Counted from the first letter of the stretch, positions 25,271 through 34,015 are shown. The stretch: DNA of 64,000 nt from Methylibium sp035762065 (GCF_035762065.1 NZ_DASTPW010000043.1:148184-212183), one strand, 5' to 3'. Program-made: numbers and translations. The notes: generated by a model from the sequence alone, not told the origin.

Positions 25271-25828
25271 ATGCACGAGTTGATCCTCGGCGGCCAAAAG
25301 AGCGGCAAGTCGCGGTGCGCCGAGCAGCGCGCGCTGCAGTGGCTGGCCGCCGGCGCGCCGCGCGAAGCGCTGCTGATCGCGACCGCGCTGGCCGGCGACG
25401 CCGAGATGCGCGAGCGCATCGAGCGCCACCGTGCCGACCGCGCCGCGCGCGTGCCGGCGCTCGCCGCGATCGAGGCGCCGCACGCGCTGCCCGAGGCCTT
25501 GCGCGCGCATGGCGCGGCCCAGCGCTTGCTCGTCGTCGATTGCCTGACGCTGTGGCTCACCCAGTGCCTGCTGCCGCCGCCGGGGCACGCGGCCGCGAGC
25601 GACGGCGAGGCGGCCGCCGACGCGCTGCTGGCCGCGCTGCGCGCCGCGCCGGGCCCGGTGGTGCTGGTGTCGAACGAGATCGGCCTCGGCGGCATCGCGA
25701 TGGGCCGCGAAGCGCGCCGCTTCGCCGACGCGCTCGGCCGGTTGCACCAGCGCGTGGCCGAGGTCTGCGCGCGTGTGACGCTCATGGTCGCGGGCCTGGC
25801 GATGACGGTGAAGGAGCCGCAGCGATGA
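25271..25828 (+). CDS. cobU: Bifunctional adenosylcobinamide kinase / guanylyltransferase
   Basis: The 185-residue protein starts MHELILGGQKSGKSRCAEQR with the P-loop GGQKSGKS, has the conserved IERHRADR containing the guanylylated His, LLVVDCLTLWLTQCL, and VSNEIGLGGIAMGREARRFA. It phosphorylates adenosylcobinamide and then transfers GMP, giving AdoCbi-GDP. An in-frame ATG 18 codons earlier lies inside btuB and is not preferred. It overlaps btuF by four bases. Confidence 0.95.
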   Translation: MHELILGGQKSGKSRCAEQRALQWLAAGAPREALLIATALAGDAEMRERIERHRADRAARVPALAAIEAPHALPEALRAHGAAQRLLVVDCLTLWLTQCLLPPPGHAAASDGEAAADALLAALRAAPGPVVLVSNEIGLGGIAMGREARRFADALGRLHQRVAEVCARVTLMVAGLAMTVKEPQR

Positions 25829-26703
25829 CGCGCTTCCTTCCCGGCCTGCTGCTCGGTGCGCTGCTCGCGCTGCCGGTCTTCGCGCAGGTCGCGGTGCGCG
25901 ACGACCGCGGCGCGGTGCGCACGCTCGCCGCGCCGCCGCAGCGCATCGTGAGCCTGCTGCCCTCGATCACCGAGACCGTCTGCGCGCTCGACGCCTGCGG
26001 CCGGCTCGTCGGCGTCGATCGCTACTCGAACCAGCCGGCCGCGGTGCTGGCGCTGCCCAGGCTCGGCGGGCAGGACGACACCTCGATCGAGCGCGTCGTC
26101 GTGCTGAAGCCCGACGTGGTGCTGCTCGCGAAATCCTCGCGGGTGATCGACCGGCTCGAAGCGCTCGGCCTGAACGTGCTCGTCTTCGAATCGCAGACGC
26201 ACGCCGACGTGCGCGCCAGCCTCGAGCGCATCGCAGCCCTGCTCGGCGTGCCGGAGCGCGGTCCGCAGGTCTGGGCCGGCATCGAGGCGCGCATCGACGC
26301 GGCCGCGCAGCGCGTGCCGGTGGCACTGCGCGGCGCGAAGGTCTATTTCGAGGTCGCGACCGCGCCGTATGCGGCCGGCGAGGCCTCGTTCATCGGCGAG
26401 ACGCTGATTCGGCTCGGCCTCGGCAACGTGGTGCCGGCCGCGCTCGGGCCCTTCCCGAAGCTGAACCCGGAGTTCGTCGTGCGCGCGCAGCCGGACGTGG
26501 TGATCGCCGAGGAGCGGGCGGTCCGCGGCATGGCCGCGCGGCCGGGCTGGGCCTCGCTGCGGGCGTTGCGCGCGTCGCGCGCCTGCGCCTTGCCGAGCGC
26601 GCGCTACGAGTTGCTGATCCGCCCGGGGCCGCGCCTGGGCGAGGCGGCGGACCTGCTCGTCGACTGCCTCGCCGCGCTTCCGGCGCAGGAGCTCGCGCGA
26701 TGA
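25825..26703 (+). CDS. btuF: Cobalamin ABC transporter, periplasmic binding protein
   Basis: The 292-residue protein has a signal peptide (about 1-20, ending PVFA-Q), then RIVSLLPSITETVCALDACG, LVGVDRYSNQP and LPRLGGQDDTSIERVVVLKP, the pattern of BtuF-type binding proteins of the helical-backbone cluster A-II. A conserved GEASFIGETLIRLGLGNVV follows. It delivers corrinoid to BtuCD in the periplasm. Start and stop overlap cobU and btuC as ATGA, so translation is coupled throughout. Confidence 0.92.
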   Translation: MTRFLPGLLLGALLALPVFAQVAVRDDRGAVRTLAAPPQRIVSLLPSITETVCALDACGRLVGVDRYSNQPAAVLALPRLGGQDDTSIERVVVLKPDVVLLAKSSRVIDRLEALGLNVLVFESQTHADVRASLERIAALLGVPERGPQVWAGIEARIDAAAQRVPVALRGAKVYFEVATAPYAAGEASFIGETLIRLGLGNVVPAALGPFPKLNPEFVVRAQPDVVIAEERAVRGMAARPGWASLRALRASRACALPSARYELLIRPGPRLGEAADLLVDCLAALPAQELAR

Positions 26704-27764
26704 GCGCGTCGCCCGCCGGCTGGCGGCTCGCGGCGGCGGCGCCGATCGGCTCGATCGACGCGCGGCGACGTTCGCGCCTCGTCGCCGGGCTCGCGGCCGC
26801 GACGGCCGTGCTCGCACTGCTCGGGCTGGCCGCCGGCAGCGAGGGCCTGTCGTGGGCGGCGCTGCAGGCCGACGCGCTCGGCGACCAGGCCGCGATGCTG
26901 ATCGGCCAGATCCGCGCGCCGCGCACGCTGGGCGCCTGGCTCGTCGGCGCCCTGCTCGGCCTCGCCGGTGCGCTCGCGCAAGGCCTGTTCCGCAACCCGC
27001 TGGCCGACCCCTACCTGCTCGGCTCGGCCTCGGGCGCGACGCTCGCCGTGGTGCTGGTGCTCGCCGCATCGACGCTCGCCGGCCAGGCGCTGCCGCTGGC
27101 TCCGGCGCTGTGGCTCGACCGCCTCGGCCTCGTCGGCGCGGCCTTCGTCGGCGCGCTGGCCGGCGTGAGCCTGACGCTCGTGCTCGCGCGCGGCGCGCAG
27201 CAGACGGTGCGGCTGCTGCTGGCCGGCATCGTCGTCGGCGTGGTGCTCGGTGCGGCCGGCGACCTGATCACCACCTGGGCGCCCGAGGCGCTGCGCGGCA
27301 AGCAGGTCTTCCTGCTCGGCAGTACCGCCTTCCTCGGCTGGCCGGCGGTGGCCTTGCTCGCGGCCGGTCTCGCGCTGGCGCTGCCGCTGGCGCTGCGCTT
27401 CGCGCGGCTGCTCGACGCGCTCACGCTCGGCGAGGACACCGCCGCGACGCTCGGTCTGCCGCTCGCGCGGCTGCGGCTGGTGATGGTGGTGCTGCTCGCG
27501 CTGTGCACCGGGCTCGCGGTCTCGCAGTCGGGGCTGGTGGCCTTCGTCGGGCTGGTGTCGCCGCACCTGGTGCGTCGCTTCGCGCCCTCGCGCCACGGCT
27601 TCCTGCTCGGCGCGAGCGCGGCCACCGGCGGCGCGCTGCTGCTCGCGGCCGACGTGCTCGCGCGCATCGCGATCGCGCCGCAGGAGCTGCCGGTCGGCGT
27701 GCTGACCGCGCTGCTCGGCGGCGGCTACCTGCTGTGGCTGCTGCATCGAAGGGGGCTGCGATGA
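26700..27764 (+). CDS. btuC: Cobalamin ABC transporter permease
   Basis: The 354-residue FecCD/BtuC-type permease has about ten membrane segments and family blocks IRAPRTLGAWLVGALLGLAG, GLFRNPLADPYLLGSASGAT and LVAFVGLVSPHLVRRF, the last being the helical contact with the ATPase. The homodimer forms the inner-membrane corrinoid channel. Confidence 0.93.
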   Translation: MSASPAGWRLAAAAPIGSIDARRRSRLVAGLAAATAVLALLGLAAGSEGLSWAALQADALGDQAAMLIGQIRAPRTLGAWLVGALLGLAGALAQGLFRNPLADPYLLGSASGATLAVVLVLAASTLAGQALPLAPALWLDRLGLVGAAFVGALAGVSLTLVLARGAQQTVRLLLAGIVVGVVLGAAGDLITTWAPEALRGKQVFLLGSTAFLGWPAVALLAAGLALALPLALRFARLLDALTLGEDTAATLGLPLARLRLVMVVLLALCTGLAVSQSGLVAFVGLVSPHLVRRFAPSRHGFLLGASAATGGALLLAADVLARIAIAPQELPVGVLTALLGGGYLLWLLHRRGLR

Positions 27765-28558
27765 GCGCGGCGTGCCCCCTCACCACGCGGCTCGAAGCGC
27801 GCGGCCTCGCGGTGCGGCTGGGCACGCGCGAGGTGCTGGGCGGCGTCGACGCCGGCTACGCGACCGGCTGGACCGCGATCGTCGGCCCGAACGGCGCGGG
27901 CAAGTCGACGCTGTTGCGCGCTTTGGCGGGGCTGCTTGCGCCGGGGCGCGGTGAAGTGCGGCTCGAAGGCCGGCCGCTCGGCGACTGGCCGGCGCGCGAG
28001 CGCGGCCGGCGCGTCGCCTGGCTCTCGCAAGGCGGCGACGGCAGCGCCGGGCCGGGCGGCGAGCTGACGGTGCGCGAGACCGTCGCGCTCGGCCGCCTGC
28101 CGCACCTCGGCCTGTTCGGCGACGAAGGCCCGGCCGACGCCCGCGCGATCGACGCGGCGATGGCGACCACCGAGTGCAGCGCGTGGTCGGCGCGCCGCCT
28201 GCACGAACTCTCCGGCGGCGAACGCCAGCGCGTGCTGCTCGCGCGCGCGCTCGCGACGGAGGCGCCGATCCTGCTGCTCGACGAGCCGACGACGCACCTC
28301 GACGCGCCGCACCAGGTGGCGCTCGCGCGCCTGTGCCGCCGGCTCGCGGCGACGCACGTGCTCGTCACCGTGCTGCACGACCTGCCGCTCGCGCTGGCCG
28401 CCGACCGGGTGCAGGTGATGCTCGCCGGCCGCATCGCCGCCGAAGGGGGCGCCGACGACGCGGCGTTGCATGCCGCGCTGATCGCGGCCTTCGACCACGC
28501 GGTGCGCGTGCAGCGCATCGACGGCCGCGCGCGCGTGCTGCCGGCTCTGGAGGATTGA
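27761..28558 (+). CDS. btuD: Cobalamin ABC transporter ATP-binding protein
   Basis: The 265-residue ATPase has Walker A GPNGAGKST, signature motif ELSGGERQRVLLARALA, Walker B ILLLDEPTTHLD and the switch His in VLHDLPLALAAD. It powers BtuC. The stop is two bases before the cobO start. The central region SQGGDGSAGPGGELTVRE has a few extra Gly residues relative to usual members. Confidence 0.92.
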   Translation: MSAACPLTTRLEARGLAVRLGTREVLGGVDAGYATGWTAIVGPNGAGKSTLLRALAGLLAPGRGEVRLEGRPLGDWPARERGRRVAWLSQGGDGSAGPGGELTVRETVALGRLPHLGLFGDEGPADARAIDAAMATTECSAWSARRLHELSGGERQRVLLARALATEAPILLLDEPTTHLDAPHQVALARLCRRLAATHVLVTVLHDLPLALAADRVQVMLAGRIAAEGGADDAALHAALIAAFDHAVRVQRIDGRARVLPALED

Positions 28559-28560
28559 CG

Positions 28561-29214
28561 ATGGACATCGAGAACCCGCCCACCGAACGCACGACGCCCA
28601 AGCCGCAAGGCGAACGCCGCGGGCTGGTGATCGTGCACACCGGCCACGGCAAGGGCAAGAGCACCGCGGCCTTCGGACTCGCGTTGCGCGCGCACGGCCG
28701 CGGCAAGCCGGTGCGGATCTACCAGTTCATGAAGGTGCCTTCGGCGCGCTTCGGCGAGCACCGCGCGTTCGACAAGCTTTCGGCGTGCCGATGCGGGCCG
28801 GCGCCGGGCCGCTCCCCAGCGGACCACGGCCCCCTCGCGGGGCAGGCGCCGGAGGCGACGTGGGAGCCCATCATCGAAGGGCTCGGCGACGGCTTCAGCT
28901 GGAAGAGCCGCGACCTCGAACACTCGGCGCAGCTCGCGCGCGACGGCTGGGCGCGCGCCGAGGCGACCATCCGCGCCGGCACGCACTTCCTCGTCGTGCT
29001 CGACGAGATCACCTACCCGCTGCGCTACGGCTGGCTGCCGCTCGAACCGGTGCTCGCCTGCCTGCGCGAGCGCCCGCGCGAGACCAGCGTCGTGCTGACC
29101 GGCCGCGATGCGCCGCAGGAGCTGATCGATGCCGCCGACACCGTCACCGAGATGAAGCTGGTGAAGCACCACTACCAGGCCGGCGTGCCCGCGCAGCGCG
29201 GCATCGAGGACTGA
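28561..29214 (+). CDS. cobO: Corrinoid adenosyltransferase with an in-frame insertion
   Basis: The 217-residue protein has the CobA/BtuR/CobO P-loop HTGHGKGKSTAAFGLALRAH, QFMKVPSARFGEH, IEGLGDGFSWKSRDLEHSAQ and VVLDEITYPLRYGWL. It attaches the 5'-deoxyadenosyl group to cob(I)inamide or related corrinoids. Between FDKL and IEGLGDG, where the family has about three residues, there are about 30 (SACRCGPAPGRSPADHGPLA and on) encoded by a GC-palindromic repeat. The frame is kept. Whether the enzyme tolerates it is not known. Confidence 0.92.
   Translation: MDIENPPTERTTPKPQGERRGLVIVHTGHGKGKSTAAFGLALRAHGRGKPVRIYQFMKVPSARFGEHRAFDKLSACRCGPAPGRSPADHGPLAGQAPEATWEPIIEGLGDGFSWKSRDLEHSAQLARDGWARAEATIRAGTHFLVVLDEITYPLRYGWLPLEPVLACLRERPRETSVVLTGRDAPQELIDAADTVTEMKLVKHHYQAGVPAQRGIED
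28781..28873 (+). repeat. Palindromic repeat-like insertion inside cobO
   Basis: This stretch has no counterpart in the enzyme family and contains short palindromes such as GCCCCCTCGCGGGGC. It resembles in style the CCCCCTCGGGGG-type intergenic repeat at 39152-39170. Flanking coding sequence resumes in frame. Confidence 0.55.
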
Positions 29215-29888
29215 TGGCTCGCGTCGCGGTCAGCTGGAGCGCCGGCAAGGATTCGATGCTCGCGCTGCTGCGCGCGCGCGAGCAGGGCCTCGCGGTCGCG
29301 ACGCTGCTGACGATGTGCGAGGCCGACGGCACGAGCAAGTCGCATGCGCTCGCGCCCGCCTTGATCGAGGCGCAGGCCGCGGCGCTCGGGCTCGCGTGGC
29401 GGCCGGCGCGCGTGGCCGACGAAGCGGGCGCCTATGGGCGCGCGTTCGCCGACGCGCTCGCCGCGCTGCACGGCGATGGTCACGACGGCATCGTCTTCGG
29501 CGACATCGACCTGCAGGCGCATCGCGACTGGCTCGAGCCGGCCTGCGCGCGCGCCGGGCTGCGCGCGCACTTCCCGTTGTGGGGCGAGCCGCGGGCGGCG
29601 CTTGCGCGGGAGATCGTCGCGCGCGGCATCCGCGCACGGCTGGTGTGCGTCGACGCCGCGCGGCTCGACGCGGGCTTCTGCGGCGCCGACTACGACGCGC
29701 AGCTGCTCGATCGCCTGCCGAAGCCGGTCTGCCCCTGCGGCGAAGACGGGGAGTTCCACAGCTTCGTGTTCGACGGCCCGGGCTTCGCCGCGCCGCTCTC
29801 GCTGCGCTCGCTCGGCCAAGAGCGCGTCGCGAGCCGGCCGCCGCTCGCGGCGACGACGCTGGTGTTCGATCGGCTCGTGCTCGCATGA
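29214..29888 (+). CDS. Dph6-related ATP pyrophosphatase in the cobalamin operon
   Basis: The 224-residue protein starts MARVAVSWSAGKDSMLALLR with the SGGKD-like PP-loop SWSAGKDS of the adenine nucleotide alpha-hydrolase superfamily, followed by TLLTMCEADGTSKSHALAP and DGIVFGDIDLQAHRDWLE, and CPCGEDGEFHSFVFDGPGF near the C-terminus. This is the family of diphthamide synthase Dph6, which makes an amide through an adenylated carboxylate. Bacteria have no diphthamide, so its role must differ; the position between cobO and cbiB suggests a corrinoid-related step. It overlaps cobO by one base (TGATG). Confidence 0.85.
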   Translation: MARVAVSWSAGKDSMLALLRAREQGLAVATLLTMCEADGTSKSHALAPALIEAQAAALGLAWRPARVADEAGAYGRAFADALAALHGDGHDGIVFGDIDLQAHRDWLEPACARAGLRAHFPLWGEPRAALAREIVARGIRARLVCVDAARLDAGFCGADYDAQLLDRLPKPVCPCGEDGEFHSFVFDGPGFAAPLSLRSLGQERVASRPPLAATTLVFDRLVLA

Positions 29889-30787
29889 GCGCGGCGCTGG
29901 CGCTCGCGGCGGCCTGGGCGATCGACGCGGCCTTCGGCGAGCCACGCGATGCCTGGCATCCGGTGGCGTGGATCGGGCGGGTGATGGGGCCGCTCGGCCG
30001 GCGGCTGCGGGGGCTGCCGGCGGCGCCGGCCTGTGTCGGCGGCGCGCTGGCGTGGTCGGGCGGCGCGGCGCTGCTGGCCTGGGCGGGGCTCGCGCTGGAA
30101 CGCGCGCTGCTCGCCTGGCCGGCGTGGATCGCGGTGCCGGCGCTCGCGCTCGCCATCAAGCCCGGCTTCGCGTGGCGGATGCTGCGCGACGAGGTCGCGG
30201 CCGTCGAAGCCGCGCTCGGCGAAGGGCTGCCGCACGGCCGCGCGCGGCTCGCGCGGCTGGTGAGCCGCGACACCGCCGCGCTCGATGAGCGCGAGGTCCG
30301 CGAAGCCGCGATCGAGACGCTCGCCGAGAACCTGAACGATGCCGTCGTCGCGCCGCTGTGCTGGCTGCTGCTGGCGGGCCTGCCGGGGCTGTGGGTCTAT
30401 CGATGGGCGAACACGCTCGATGCGATGTGGGGCTACCGCGGCGCATGGACCTGGGCCGGCAAGTGGGCCGCACGCGCCGACGATGCGATGTCGTGGGCGC
30501 CGGCGCGGCTCACCGCCGCGCTGCTGTGGCGGCCCGGCCGCTTCGGCTGGCGGGCGTTGCAAGCGGAAGCGCGCCGCACGCCGTCGCCGAACGGCGGCTG
30601 GCCGATGGGCGCGATGGCGCTGCTGCTCGGCGTGCGTCTGCGCAAGGCCGGCGTGTACGAGCTGCATGCGGCGGGGCGCGTGGCCGAGCCGGCGGACACC
30701 GCCCGGGCCCTGCGCCTCGCCGGCACGGCCGCGAACCTCGCCTGTGCGTTCGCGGTCGCCGGGCTCGCGGCGCGGGCGGTCGCATGA
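29885..30787 (+). CDS. cbiB: Adenosylcobinamide-phosphate synthase
   Basis: The 300-residue membrane protein has DAAFGEPRDAWHPVAWIGRV, ALDEREVREAAIETLAENLN, and RWANTLDAMWGYRG, the conserved blocks of CbiB (also called CobD in Pseudomonas nomenclature). It joins an aminopropanol phosphate arm to adenosylcobyric acid in the inner membrane. About five hydrophobic segments are visible. Coupled to both neighbours by four-base overlaps. Confidence 0.93.
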   Translation: MSAALALAAAWAIDAAFGEPRDAWHPVAWIGRVMGPLGRRLRGLPAAPACVGGALAWSGGAALLAWAGLALERALLAWPAWIAVPALALAIKPGFAWRMLRDEVAAVEAALGEGLPHGRARLARLVSRDTAALDEREVREAAIETLAENLNDAVVAPLCWLLLAGLPGLWVYRWANTLDAMWGYRGAWTWAGKWAARADDAMSWAPARLTAALLWRPGRFGWRALQAEARRTPSPNGGWPMGAMALLLGVRLRKAGVYELHAAGRVAEPADTARALRLAGTAANLACAFAVAGLAARAVA

Positions 30788-31788
30788 GGCGCTCGCGCGT
30801 GCATGGCGGGCCCGACGCGCTCGGCGTGCCGCGCTGGGACTTCTCGACCAACGCGAACGCCTGCGGCCCCGAACCCGCGGCGCTCGCCGCGATCCGCGCG
30901 AGCGACCTCGCCCGCTATCCCGATCCGGGCTACACCGCGCTGCGCGCCGAGCTCGCGCGGCGGCATCGCTGCACGCCGCGCCGCGTCGTCGTCGGCGCCA
31001 GCGCGAGCGAATGGATCCTGCGCATCACCGGCTGGCTCGCGCGCGTCGCCCCCGAGGCTGCGGTGCATGCGCCGCAGCCGGGCTATGCCGACTACGCGCA
31101 TGCGGCCGGCGCGCTCGGCTTGCGGCTCGTGGCCGCGTCGCGGCAGGCGCGGCTGGTCTGGCACACCGAGCCGTCCAGTCCCTTCGGCACGAGCTCGCCG
31201 CCGCCGGCGACCGACGCCGACGCGCTGCTCGTGATCGACCGCGCCTACGAGCCGCTGCGCCTCGAAGGCGACGCGCCGCCGGCGCCGCCTGCGGCCTGGC
31301 AGCTGTGGTCGCCGAACAAGGCGCTCGGCCTGAGCGGCGTGCGCGGCGCCTATGCGATCGCCCCGGCCGGCGCCGAGGCGATCGCCGACGAGCTTGATGC
31401 GCTCGCGCCTTCGTGGCCGCTCGGCGCCGACGGCGTCGCGCTGCTGCACGCATGGACGCAAGCGCCAACGCAGGCCTGGCTGACGGCGAGCCTCGCGACG
31501 CTGCGCACCTGGAAGCGCGAGCAGCTTTCGCTGTGCGCCGAACTGGGCTGGAGCTGCGCGCCGAGCGCGACGCCGTTCTTCGTCGCCGACTGGCGCGACG
31601 CGCCGGGCCGCGTGGCGCCGGTGCAGGCCCTGGCCGCGTTGCGCGAACGCGGCATCAAGCTGCGCGATGCCGGCTCGTTCGGCCTGCCCGGCCGCGTGCG
31701 CCTGAGCGTGCAGCCGCCCGCCGCGCAACGCGCGCTGCGCGAAGCGTGGCGAAGCTTGCGAAATGAACTCGCGAAGCCGGCGCGATGA
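30784..31788 (+). CDS. cobD: Threonine-phosphate decarboxylase (PLP-dependent)
   Basis: The 334-residue fold-type I PLP protein starts MRRSRVHGGPDALGVPRWDF, has NANACGPEPAALAAI and ARYPDPGYTALRAELA, and the PLP lysine in WSPNKALGLSGVRGAYA. It decarboxylates L-threonine-O-3-phosphate to aminopropanol phosphate for CbiB. The protein is slightly shorter than the Salmonella enzyme (about 364). In Pseudomonas naming this gene is cobC. Confidence 0.88.
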   Translation: MRRSRVHGGPDALGVPRWDFSTNANACGPEPAALAAIRASDLARYPDPGYTALRAELARRHRCTPRRVVVGASASEWILRITGWLARVAPEAAVHAPQPGYADYAHAAGALGLRLVAASRQARLVWHTEPSSPFGTSSPPPATDADALLVIDRAYEPLRLEGDAPPAPPAAWQLWSPNKALGLSGVRGAYAIAPAGAEAIADELDALAPSWPLGADGVALLHAWTQAPTQAWLTASLATLRTWKREQLSLCAELGWSCAPSATPFFVADWRDAPGRVAPVQALAALRERGIKLRDAGSFGLPGRVRLSVQPPAAQRALREAWRSLRNELAKPAR

Positions 31789-31883
31789 GGGTCTGCGAGG
31801 CCTCGCGCGGCGCGCCCGACTCTTACGATCCCGCGTCGGCGCGAGGGCGCCGGCCGTCACCGTCTTGCCAAGGAGAAGTCCCC

Positions 31884-32420
31884 ATGAATCGACTCGACCG
31901 CATTTCGATGCTCGCCGCGGCGCTCGCGGCCACCGGCACGCTGGCCGGCTGCCAGTCCTTCGGTGGCAGCAAGAGCGGCGCCGCGACGGCGCCGGCCGCA
32001 TCGCCCGCGCCGGCCGCCGCCGCGCCGGCCGCGCCGAAGGTCGGCCCCGGCATGAACGAACGTGGCGAGGTCGTCGACCCGAAGAAGGTCGAGGCCGGCT
32101 ACGGCCAGAAGGTCAAGGGCCTCGAGGACTGGGAAGGCGAGATCACCGGCAAGCCGGCGCCCGGCAGCAAGTTCGGCCAGCTGAAGATCGGCATGCCGAT
32201 GGCGCAGGTGACCAACCTCCTCGGCCAGCCGACCGACCAGGGCGCGCACATGACCGGCAAGGCGTGGATCCCGTTCTACTTCGGCTCGGACCGCTACCGC
32301 TACGAGCTCGTCTACAAGGGCCAGGGCCGCTTGATCTTCGCGGGGCCGGCCGGTTTCAGCTTCGGCCAGGGCAACCTCACCTGGATCATCCACAGCGCCA
32401 ACGAGCAGGGCTACCGCTGA
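31884..32420 (+). CDS. Predicted lipoprotein inside the cobalamin operon
   Basis: The 178-residue protein has a lipoprotein signal, with hydrophobic stretch ISMLAAALAATGTLAGC and lipobox LAGC, then a 40-residue Ala/Pro linker and a globular part EGEITGKPAPGSKFGQLKIG ... WIPFYFGSDRYRYELVYKGQ. The latter resembles small outer-membrane-assembly lipoproteins (SmpA/OmlA fold): a GMPMAQVTNLLGQPTD helix and a beta sheet. An AGGAGA motif eight bases before the ATG marks this start; the longer frame has no such signal. Its link to B12 is not evident. It is inserted between cobD and cobQ on the same strand. Confidence 0.75.
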   Translation: MNRLDRISMLAAALAATGTLAGCQSFGGSKSGAATAPAASPAPAAAAPAAPKVGPGMNERGEVVDPKKVEAGYGQKVKGLEDWEGEITGKPAPGSKFGQLKIGMPMAQVTNLLGQPTDQGAHMTGKAWIPFYFGSDRYRYELVYKGQGRLIFAGPAGFSFGQGNLTWIIHSANEQGYR

Positions 32421-32425
32421 AGCCG

Positions 32426-34015
32426 ATGAGCGCGGCACGCTGCGTCATGGTCCTCGGCACCACCAGCGGGGCCGGCAAGAGCTGGCTCGCGACGGCGCTG
32501 TGCCGCTGGTACGCGCGGCAGGGCTTGAAGGTCGCGCCGTTCAAGGCGCAGAACATGAGCAACAACGCGCGCGTGGTGCCGGGCCGCGCAGGCGCGCCGG
32601 GCGAGATCGGCAGCGCGCAGTATTTCCAGGCGCTGGCCGCGCGCGCCGAGCCCGAGGTGCGGATGAACCCGGTGCTGCTGAAGCCCGAGCGCGACACCGG
32701 CAGCCAGGTGATCGTGCTCGGCGAGGTGCGCCGCGACCTCGCCGCGGTGCCGTGGCGCGAACGCAGCGCGGTGCTGTGGCCGCATGCGCGCGACGCACTG
32801 CGTGCGCTGCGCGCCGAGCACGAGGTGATCGTCATCGAAGGCGCGGGCTCGCCGGCCGAGATCAACCTCGCGTCGAGCGACTACGTGAACCTGCGCACCG
32901 CCCACGAGGCGCAGGCCGCCTGCCTGCTGGTCGCGGACATCGACCGCGGCGGCGCCTTCGCCCACCTGTACGGCACCCACCGGCTGATGCCCGCGCCCGA
33001 GCGCGCGCTGCTGCGCGGCTTCGTGCTGAACCGCTTCCGCGGCGACGCGACGCTGCTCGCGCCGGGGCCCGAGCAGCTCGAAGCGCTGACCGGCGTGCCC
33101 ACCGTCGCGGTGCTGCCGATGTGGCGCGGCCACGGCCTGCCCGAGGAGGACGGGCTGCACGACGCCGCCGAGGGCTCGCTCGCGGATGGCGGAACGCCGC
33201 CGCCGCGCGGCGCGGCCGCGGCAACGACGCCGCTTCGCGCCGCGGACGCGGTTGCGCCGCCGCTTCGCGCCGCCGGGGACGACGAGCCCGCGCTGCGCAT
33301 CGCCGTCGTCGCCTACCCGCGCATCAGCAACCTCGACGAGTTCCAGCCGCTGCGCGGACTGCCCGGCGTGCAGCTCGCATGGGCGCGGACGCCGGCCGCG
33401 CTCGCGGGCTGCGACTGGATCGTGCTGCCGGGCTCGAAGCACAGCGCGAGCGATCTCGCCTGGCTGCGCGCGCAGCGGCTCGACGGCGCGATCGCCCGCC
33501 ACGCCGCCGCGGGCCGGCCCGTGCTCGGCCTGTGCGGCGGCCTGCAGATGCTGGGCGAGGCGCTGGTCGATCCGCTCGGCGTCGAGAGCGTCGATGCCGG
33601 CGGTGCCGACACCAGCACGCCCGGCCTCGGCCTGCTGCCGATCGCGACGCGGTTCGAGCGCGACAAGCGCCTGCTGCGCTCGCGGGCGCGCTTCGGCGAA
33701 CTGCAGGGCCCTTGGGCCGCGCTGTCGAACCTCGCGTTCGACGGCTACGAGATCCACCACGGCCGCAGCCTGCCGCTGCCCGAGGCGCCGGCGCTGCGCG
33801 CGGTGCTGCGCAATGCCGAGGGCACGGTGCTGGGCTGGCAGCACGGCCCGGTGCTGGGCCTCTACGCGCACGGCCTGTTCGAGTCGCCCGCGGTGCTGCG
33901 CGCGCTGTTCGGCGCCGCGGCGCGCCCGCTCGACGGCGTGTTCGACGGCCTTGCCGACTACATCGACAAGCTGTTCGCACCCGGCGTGCTGAACGGCCTG
34001 CTGGAGCCCCGATGA
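32426..34015 (+). CDS. cobQ: Adenosylcobyric acid synthase, glutamine-hydrolysing
   Basis: The 529-residue enzyme has the P-loop-like LGTTSGAGKSWLATALCRWY, FKAQNMSNNARVVPG, IEGAGSPAEINL, and a GATase domain with LGLCGGLQMLGEAL (catalytic Cys) and YEIHHGR. It adds four amide groups to adenosylcobyrinic acid a,c-diamide. Family members are about 480-490 residues; the surplus is a linker of about 38 residues (TPPPRGAAAATTPLRAADAV ...) between synthetase and GATase parts. A 30-base direct repeat underlies it. Confidence 0.94.
   Translation: MSAARCVMVLGTTSGAGKSWLATALCRWYARQGLKVAPFKAQNMSNNARVVPGRAGAPGEIGSAQYFQALAARAEPEVRMNPVLLKPERDTGSQVIVLGEVRRDLAAVPWRERSAVLWPHARDALRALRAEHEVIVIEGAGSPAEINLASSDYVNLRTAHEAQAACLLVADIDRGGAFAHLYGTHRLMPAPERALLRGFVLNRFRGDATLLAPGPEQLEALTGVPTVAVLPMWRGHGLPEEDGLHDAAEGSLADGGTPPPRGAAAATTPLRAADAVAPPLRAAGDDEPALRIAVVAYPRISNLDEFQPLRGLPGVQLAWARTPAALAGCDWIVLPGSKHSASDLAWLRAQRLDGAIARHAAAGRPVLGLCGGLQMLGEALVDPLGVESVDAGGADTSTPGLGLLPIATRFERDKRLLRSRARFGELQGPWAALSNLAFDGYEIHHGRSLPLPEAPALRAVLRNAEGTVLGWQHGPVLGLYAHGLFESPAVLRALFGAAARPLDGVFDGLADYIDKLFAPGVLNGLLEPR
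33228..33273 (+). repeat. 30-base-period direct repeat in cobQ linker
   Basis: A 16-base sequence CGCCGCTTCGCGCCGC occurs twice, at 33228-33243 and 33258-33273. It encodes the repeated peptide PLRAA in the extra linker of CobQ. Confidence 0.8.
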
